Source of the DNA: Haematococcus lacustris
Lineage: Eukaryota; Chlorophyta; Chlorophyceae; Chlamydomonadales; Haematococcaceae
Assembly (NCBI GenBank): GCA_030144725.1
Contig: JASKMD010000025.1
Location: 5,319,208-5,383,207, forward strand
Reading direction: 5' to 3'
DNA length: 64,000 bases
Part shown: one piece after another, positions 49,401 through 58,400 of the stretch
Numbering within the stretch: the stretch's first letter is position 1
Layout: each line of letters begins with the position of its first letter
Program-made: the position numbers and the translations under genes
The notes under the pieces: model-generated
What the model saw: only the letters and a program-made list of their open reading frames with translations
What the model was told of the DNA's origin: nothing
Database searches by the model: none

Positions 49401-52400
49401 ATGTATGTGGGAAGCTACACTTATCAGATGTGTACTCATGGAGCTTCCAATAATTTTAAGTTACCAAGATGTGAACAGCCTGGTACTCCTCACCAGTTTT
49501 GATTTACATGGGTCGCTGGCCTGTCACCTAAAACACAACTTAGAGCACCTGGCCTACATCGTCCGGCTAGTGTTGCTTGCGTCGTGCAGTGGATGCCTGT
49601 TGGGCAGGGGTGCGTCCTTGTTGTGAGGCCTTACGTGCCAGGCTGGAAATGCTTGCTGAGCTGGGAAGGTCAGCACCTTGGCCCTCAACCCTGAGCCTTC
49701 ATTGCAGTCGAACACACTAATTGTGAACCACTACAAAACAGTGTTTTATCTGTGTGGAGTTCCCATCGCATGGCATGCACATGGCCTATACATGGCATAC
49801 ACATGGTCACGGTCGCCTACCACCTACAGCATTGCCTGACCCGTTAGGGCTACACCGTAGAGTTGGCATGACAAAACATGCACTAATTGTAAGCTGATGA
49901 CAGCTTCAAGTGGGGGGGGGGGCACACACTACTGTGCCACAGCAGGCTGCTGCTGCTGGGCTTTGAGTGGCTTGTCTCGCAACCGCTTGTAGCCCAGGCT
50001 AGGGTACTCCTTGCCCTTGGCTGGCAGCTTCCCCTGCTCTGGCCAGCAGCACAGCTCCAGTGGCCGCCACTTGCTCTCCCCAATGCGCTGCATGTTCAGC
50101 GCTGCATTGCAGTCCCTGTCCAGCCACCTGCCTGGCTGTGGCACTGGCTTGGCTTTGGCAGCCTTGCCTTTGCCGTTGGTGGGCTCAGCTGCCGGTTCAA
50201 ATCCCAGCATCAGCGTGCAAGCAGATGCAAACAAATGCAAGCAGAAGCCACAGCTAGAAGCTCCACATACGGCAACTGCACAGCTGCTGCATGGCGACCG
50301 CCAGCTGCATGGAGTGATGGCCGATGGTGTTGTGGTCACCAGTGAAGTTGACGCTGCCCAGCTGCTGCAGCTTGGCTAGTAGCTCCTGGTTGCTGGGGTC
50401 GTCAAAGGCAGGCTTGATGCTGAAGTGCTTGTTCTGCCTAGCGCGGCCAAGCCGCCGCTGCAGCTGGTTGTAGGGGGTGAGGAAGGTGGAGTTGGCAAAG
50501 TACAGGCAGAATACCTGCAGCTGCTGGAGCATGACTGGATCTTCGCTGTCCAAGGGCATGGGTGGCCCAGTGGGAGCTGCTGGTGGGGGGTGGCGGGCAG
50601 CAAGGCGGGCGCTGGGTGGGCGTAGTGTGGGTGGCGGTGGGGCAGGCTCTGGCTCAGGGTCAGGGTCAGGGTCTGGCTCAGGCTCCCAATCCATGTCCGT
50701 TGCTGCTGGCTGGGCAGGGGCACGCATGGGGAGTGGGGGTAGGGGTGCAGCATCAGGGGCTAGGGGAGGCTGCACGGCTGGAGGTGTGGGGGCGCTGCGG
50801 AACCCCGGGGTGGGGTAGCCCACCAGGCACGCCAGAAATATCCGCAACACAAAAAGGGAGGCGATGACGCGGAGCTGGCTGTGCACCCCAGCCCTCAGCT
50901 GGAAGTGGGCCATCAGCTTGCGCTTCGTCTTCTTGCACCCGCGCAGCACGGCGCCACCCGGGACTTTGATGACCTGCAACCAATTACAATCAACATTTTG
51001 ACAGGCTGGCACACGAAGCGGGGACACAAACAGTGCGTGGACACAAACAGTGCTGGGGCATACAAGGCGGGGGTGCCCACCTGTCGTCGCTGGGTTTTCC
51101 ATTCAGCCCTTTGCTCCTCGCGTCGTCTGCCGGGAGGGGTGCTTGGACCTGCGCTGGCATGAACAGAAGCGAAGTGAGCAGCGCGGAGCTCACTGGACTG
51201 CACAGTTGCAGCGGACCACACCACGACTACGACGAACTTGTTTTCGCGGGCTTTCAATCGGAAGCGGCTCTTTCTCCGCGGCACTGGGCCGCTTCCTCGG
51301 AGGCATTGCGCCACTAGGCTCATATCTACTAACACCTGCTGGTACCTACTTATAGCCAAGAGGCGATGTCACTCACTCTCGCACTCCCAAAGGGCACTCC
51401 GACCAAAGGGCAAAGGGCACTCCGACCAAACGGCACTCCGACCAAAGGGGAAGGTCAGCATGGCTGGTAGTGCTTGCCAAAACTAAGAGCACTTAGGGGG
51501 CACATGAGCCATGTGGGCTGGAGGGGAAGGACACAACATTGTCACCCTACCAGTAGTGCCATGCTGCATTCATGAGGGGTGACGGGTCCAATGGGCAGCA
51601 AAAGCGGGGGAAAAGCAAGAGGATATTATTGTCTATAATGTCTAAACCATCAGTAGGAGGTACCACATTCCCAGGCTCTCATCGTGAACAGGCACATTAC
51701 TACTGTCTGATGGCAAACGTTCCTTTACATCATGCTTGAAACAGTCATGCTTAGCGTTGACTACAAGGAAGGTACCCCATGTGCCATACTGTGCCACGCC
51801 ATAACACGTTGAATTGGAACAACAGCTGTACTTGTTCACACACTATGTGCATGACCTTGTTGCCTGCTGCCCTGTAGGGTCCTCCCCTGTGGAATCACCT
51901 GCTGAGTGTCAACATGCTCAGTCCTGGCACAGCCAACAGCAGCATGACATATGCCCAGGGGCACGGCCTGGAGATGGCTGACTTCGAATACAAGCCCATC
52001 AAGTACTCAGTAAGAGGATCCTCAGGGCTGGGTTGCACCTGAATGCAAGCTACGTTATGCAACCCTCGCTTTGTCCCTGGCCTGCTTGCTGCATGTGTCC
52101 AGGTTGATCATGAGCACAGCCAGTCACAGCACATCATCGTCATCATCATCACCATCATAGCATAGAGCTTTTGACCTACAGCTTAGCTCACTTCTCTCTG
52201 CCAAGCAGCTCTCTGCCAAGCAGCTCTGTGTAGGCTGGCTAGATGCAAGCATGCCATGCTCTGCCCTTCATGTCCTTGGCCCAGTCATACCATCCCTGTG
52301 GACATCATGCCATTGGGTTTGCACGTGCATCAACATCCAGCCCATGATGTGACATGCATCCCAGGTGGCTCCCTCTGACGGGGCGTCCACCAGCGCCCTG

Positions 52401-55400
52401 ATGAAAGTGTACCAGACCGCTATAGCACAGCACCAGCGTGCATCTTCATCAACAAGTGTGGAGCCAAGTGTTCCGTATGAAGAGGTTGAGGTAAGCTAGC
52501 CTCGTTTCTTGTTCCTCATCCTTCCTCAGTGCCAACATCCTTGTAGGTGTGGCGCACTTCTCAAGGCTTAACGGTTATGTTGATGTGCATATATAGGTTA
52601 AGATGTATAGATCCAAGTGTAGATCTGCAGGTGTAGATCCTTAAATGTATCTATAGATTTGTAAATCTAGATGTAGATCTTGTAAGCAGGGAGATGATTT
52701 GGTTCATATTTGTGTGCACCTCTTAAAAAGCAAGTGCTATGGAGCAAGTAACCAGTTTTCATGCTCAAGGTACTGGTGGGCAAGGCTGGGGTTGACCAGA
52801 TCAGCAGATGGCACCATCATTGCACAAGGCTTACATTGACCGCCCAGGATGTGTTTTCAGTGCCTTTGCCCAAGGCCAGCTTGCTACATCTTTGAGCTCA
52901 CCGCAGCTGAGCGCGTGACTGTGACTTGGCAACCCTGAACAGGTCATTGCCAAGGCCGGCCAAGGGGCTTTTGGTAGTGTCTACGTTGCAATGTGGAGAG
53001 GCATCCTTGTTGCGGTCAAGGTGGGTACGCACATGCTATTGATTTTCCAACCTAGTTGCACACCCTTGCCTACCTACCTACCTCCATGCCTGACACAACT
53101 GCCACCAACACAGATCATTGACATCATCAACAACACATCACTACACCCAAGCTGTGGCACGGAGGCTGCACATTTGCAGTGCTTGGCGTGTGCAACACCT
53201 TGGCCCTCAACCTTGAGCCTTCATTGCAGTCGAACACACTATTTGTGAACCACTACAAAACAGTGTTTTGTCTGTGTGAAGTTCCCATCGCATGGCATGC
53301 ACATGGCCTATACATGGCATACACATGGTCACGGTCGCCTACCACCTACAACATTGCCTGACCCCTGTGACAGGGCGATGCATAGACTTGGCATGACAAA
53401 ACATGAACTAATTGTAAGCTGATGACAGCTTCAAATGGGGGGGGGGGGGCACACACTACTGTGCCACAGCAGGCTGCTGCTGCTGCTGGGCCTTGGGTGG
53501 CTTGTCTCGCACTCACTTGTAGCTCAGGCCAGGGTATTCCTTGCTCTTGGCTGGCAGCTTCCCCTGCTCTGGCCAGTAGCACAGCTCCAGTGGCCGCCAC
53601 TTGCTCTCCCCACTGCGCTGCATGTTCAATGCTGCATTGCAGTCCCTGTCCAGCCACCTGCCTGGCTTTGGTGCTAGCTTGGCTTTGGCAGCCTTGCCTT
53701 TGCCCTTGGTGGGCTCAGCTGCTGGCTCAGCCTTGGTGCGCTTGCTGCGCTTGGCTGGCTGGGGAGAGCTGGGCCCTGGCTCTGAGGCTGCGGTCTGTGT
53801 GGCTTCCTGGCTGCTGCGTGGGGCCTGTGGGTTGGAGGTGTAGGGGCGCTGGGGTACCCCGGGGTGCAGTAGCCCACTAGGCATGTCAGGAAGATCCTGA
53901 GCACATACATTGACGCGATGACGCGGAGCTGGCTGTGCACCCCAGCCCTCAGCTGGAAATGGGCCATCAGCTTGCATCGGGTTTTCTTGCACCCGCGCAG
54001 CAAGGCGCCACCCGGGACTTTGATGACCTGCAGCCAATTACAATCAACATTTTGACAGGCCGGCACACAATGCGGGGACACAAACAGTGCGGGGACACAA
54101 ACAGTGCGGGGGCATGCAAGGCGGTATGCGCCCCCGTGCGCACCTGTCGGCGCTGGGTTTTCCATTCAACCCTTCGCTCCTCGCGTTGTTTACCTGGGGT
54201 GCGTGGACCTGCGCTGGCATGAACAGAAGCGATGTGAGCAGCGCGAAGCTCACTGGACTGCACAGTTGCAGCGGACCACACCACGACTACGACGAACCTT
54301 GTTTTCGCGGGCTTTCAATTGGAAGCGGCTCTTTCTCCGCGGCACTGGGCCGCTTCCTCGGAGGCATTGCGCCACTAGGCTCATATCTACTAACACCTGC
54401 TGATACCTACCAGGGTTCGACAGTTGGTGATACCTGGTCTAAGGGCGCCCTTAACTGACGTCAGGGTAAACTACGGGGACCCTATACACTGTTTCATACC
54501 CCAAAAGTTTTCGTCGGCTTGGAAGAGGCCTCCGTGCCAAACAAGGCCTCATCCACTTCATCACTTGACTCATGCTTTCACTCTTCTTGCTCGCTATCTT
54601 CTCCCCATAGAGATTCTACCTCTTCCGTATCCCCTTCTTGGTCTAGTGGCACATTGGGTTGCTCTCGGGCTTCCCCGCTGCCTTCAACTTCAAGATCTCA
54701 TCCATAGCACTCGCTGCACGTGCAATCAAAGCCTTCCCTTTTGGTAGCTGTGCTTGCTGGGCCCAATGAGCCTGATGCGCATGAGAGAGTCAACAGTGTC
54801 CAGTTTCAACCGGTTTGTGAGCCGGTGCTAGATGATGCGGTGGATGCTAAAGCCTCTCTCAACCACTGCAGTTTGCAATGGCACCAGGAGCATGACCTGT
54901 GGCTAATTGCATCAACAATGGGAAGTGCACATACCCCAGCTCCATCAGCTGCACCCATGCTGATTGCAATGTGACACCTGGACAACCCTTCACAAAGTGA
55001 GCTGATGGACCAAGCGAGCTGATGAACCATGCCGATGCCGATGGCTTCTGAATGGCTTCTGAATGGGCCTTGCTTCCGATGGCTTCTGAATGGGCCTTGC
55101 TCTTGGCGTGTTGGGCCAGCTCCGCCTCACACACGTCACAGCCCCACCACCAACACTCGCCTTTGCGAATAGGGATGAGTAGCAAGTGGAGCAGTGGGCT
55201 TGGGGGTGCCCTTCTCGTTGCATCCGCCACTGAACCTGCACCATGCGTACTTTGCTTGCAACTCTTGTGGCCTCTGCGGATGCTGGAAGGTGCTGGCTCT
55301 TGGTCAATGAGAATAGGATCGTCTGGGCTAAGGCTGACCACTGGCTGCGGAGTGGACGGAGCCGAAGAGGCTGGGCTGGAAGGGGATGGGCTTGTGGGCG

Positions 55401-58400
55401 CATTGGGCTGACAGGGCCAGTTTCGTCGGGAAAGGCGGGATTGCGGGTTGCGTGGTGACATGTGAACGCGGAGATGTCAACGTCGAAGATGTCAACGATG
55501 CGATGGCCCACCAAGCGCCCACCAAGCGCCATCTGAATTGTCATCTGTCGCTGGTCCGAATTGTCATCTGTCGCTGGTCTCTTGCCTGGCTTTCCAATGT
55601 TGATAATGCAGCCGTGAGTTAGGTTTGGGATATGGCAGAAATGTACGGGCGCAACTAAGAATAACAGGCGCCCGTAGATAGCCCGTGAACTCCCCCCCGT
55701 AACCAAAATTTTAAAAAGCACGGGCCCCCATACTGGGCCTTCGGCCCAGTTACGGGGGCCCTCGCCAAATTGGGTCAAAAGTACGGGCCCCGTACGGGGG
55801 GTCGAACCCTGATACCTACTTATACCCAGGAGGCGATGTCACTCACTCTCGCACTCCCAAAGGGCACTCCGACCAAAGGGCGTTGTCACTTCCAAAGGGC
55901 GCTTCCCCCAGGATAAAGTCCAGCATGTCACACAGACCGATCCGGCTGTCTACCAAAGGATAATGTTCCAGCTGGGAAGCTCTTGCTATGAATTGTAGCA
56001 CATGCAGCAAAATAGACACCCTAGACTGATCCGTGAGCCTCGGAACGTGAGATGTGGCGTGTGCAGCATGAGCAAAGGCTGTGTGCGTATGTGCAGGTGA
56101 TGAAGCAACAGATGGATGGCAGGCGGGCCATGCGAACCGCTTGGGAGCTGGCTGTCACCAAGTCCCTGCAGCACAGCAATGTGGTGGCTGTGCTGAACGT
56201 GTTGACGGACGTGCTGGTGGAGAAGCACAGCAAACGCGTGATACGCTTTGTACCATCCACGGTGAGCTTTCTTCGCAGCACCTACTCTCAGCCAAGAGCG
56301 CAGTGCACTTCTACTACTGGGTTCAGTCACCCACACCGCTCAATATGATCGTCAGTGGTAAAAAGAAGCAAGGTGGGTACACCCCTGCCCAGCTGTTCAA
56401 CACCCTTAGGGCCCATTACTACGGACGCCCTGATGCGCTTTATCTAAAGGGGGCATGGGTGAACTTGCTTGCATGCACCCCAGGCAGTGGATGCGGCAAT
56501 CACCAGCTGGAGCAGTAGCATGGGGGTACCCACTCTGAGTGCTGCCATTGGCATGGACAAGGAGAGCCAGCCACGCTGCCAGGTGAGGCAGGCAAGGTGC
56601 CGCAAGGCCCCAGGCAGCAACCTTCCTTGACTCACGCTTGACGGGACATGGGGATGGTCCCTAGCCTGTACCGTAGCTACTGCGCTGAGGCGCTGCTCTC
56701 AAGACAGCTGTGACAGATTGCTGAGACAAAGGGCCACCACTAGTAATGACCAGGCATGCCGTGTCTCCCCATCAGAAAATGACTAGCCCTATGAAATGGA
56801 TCAATCACAATTATATTATTTTTGTTCACATTCTATTAACTTTTTAAAGTCAAGCCATGTGAAATCTACATGGTGATACCGTAGCCACCATGCCTTGCTG
56901 TGCAGGTCATCATCATGGAGTACTGCAACCTGGGCCCCCTGCACCACTTCATGGCTGAGCGCCGCTTTCTCCGCCCGCCCCCTGTGGAAGCGATGCGGAG
57001 CAGCTCACTTGCCACTGGCAATGCCACCATGGGCCCCAGCTTCCCGCAATCACACTCTCACAGCCAGTCGCAACACACCTCTGGCAGCTCCAAGCCAAGC
57101 TCGAGTAGTACAGAACGGACGCAACAGCCAAGTTCAGCGACAGCGCTGGTCAGTGTGCCACACACCTCTTCATCCCTCGAAGCAATGCATGCTTGTGATA
57201 ACAGGTCAACCACTCGTCTCATACATTAGTGGGCCAGGGTAGCGTTGCCGCTGATGTTCGAGTTGTTGCTGCCCTCATCATGGCACCAGGTCGAGCATGG
57301 GCTGGAGGGCAGTGCGGCTGCAGGGACACTGTGTAGCTCCCTAAAACAAACTCCACACCCTCCTTCACCCCAACAAATAAGGGGTGAGGGACATTGGAAC
57401 TCGAGACTGGGCTACATAGCACCCTATGGGAGGACCCGTACTGTGCAATGGCAACACTGTGCTAAAAACAGGGTTAGTGCAGGGGTTTGTAGTGCAAGCT
57501 GAGTATCTCGTAACAGCGTGTGGCTGTGACGGTGGATGTGGATGCTGCCTGTTCAGGCTGTGGACATGCCCATGGTCATTGCTACCCTGTCCGAAGTGGC
57601 AGAGGCGCTGCAATACCTCCACTCTCAGGGCTTCATCCACTGCGACCTTAAGCCGGAGAACATCTTGTTGAAGGTGGCACCTGTAAGTCAATGCCCATGA
57701 TGTTCCATTCAAGTTTATTTTCAGGTGACAGCCTGGATCAAATCAACCCTAACCCTATCCTTATCCTTAGACCTTGACCCCGGTTTCACACTTGTCATCA
57801 GCATAGGTCCATAAAGTGGTGGTGTGTGCATGCATACATGCGTTGCACCGCAGGGTGATAACCGGGGTTTCACTGCAAAGGTGAGCAGTGGTGTTGCCAT
57901 GTTGCACCCACACCAGACCGCAGCCCATGTATTTGCACGCCTCACCCTTTTGAGTGTGATGCTTTGAAATGCTGACCGTGTTTGGAATGTTGTGCGCTTA
58001 TCTGAGTGTGTAGGTGAGTGACTTTGGGCTGTCTGATCTGAGCACGAGTGAAGGCCTCCTGATGGGCGAGCTGGGTGGCACTGTGACGCACCTTGACCCA
58101 TGCATCGTCACGCAACGCAAGGTGAGGAAGGATTGGATCCTGCTGCAACACTGTGGACCCTGACCAGCTGAGAGGGCATACCAGAAAAGGCAACGACAGT
58201 GTTGAGCAGGGTTGTGTGGGAGGGTAGCAAGGGCACGCCCCGAGGCTACTCTCCCCCCTTAATGCACGCCCGACGGCGAGGGCGTAGTCTTTCTTTCTTT
58301 TCTTGAGCAGGGTTGTGGGTGTACATGCTTTCAACGCGCCAATGTGCATTGACAGCGTCCATCAGTGCTACTGGCAATCTGCAGGTCAGCAAGAAGAGTG

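Noticed and set aside
57741..57775. Telomere-like aaccctaaccctat
   Set aside because: Only two imperfect units, in a kinase intron; not enough to call a telomeric tract.
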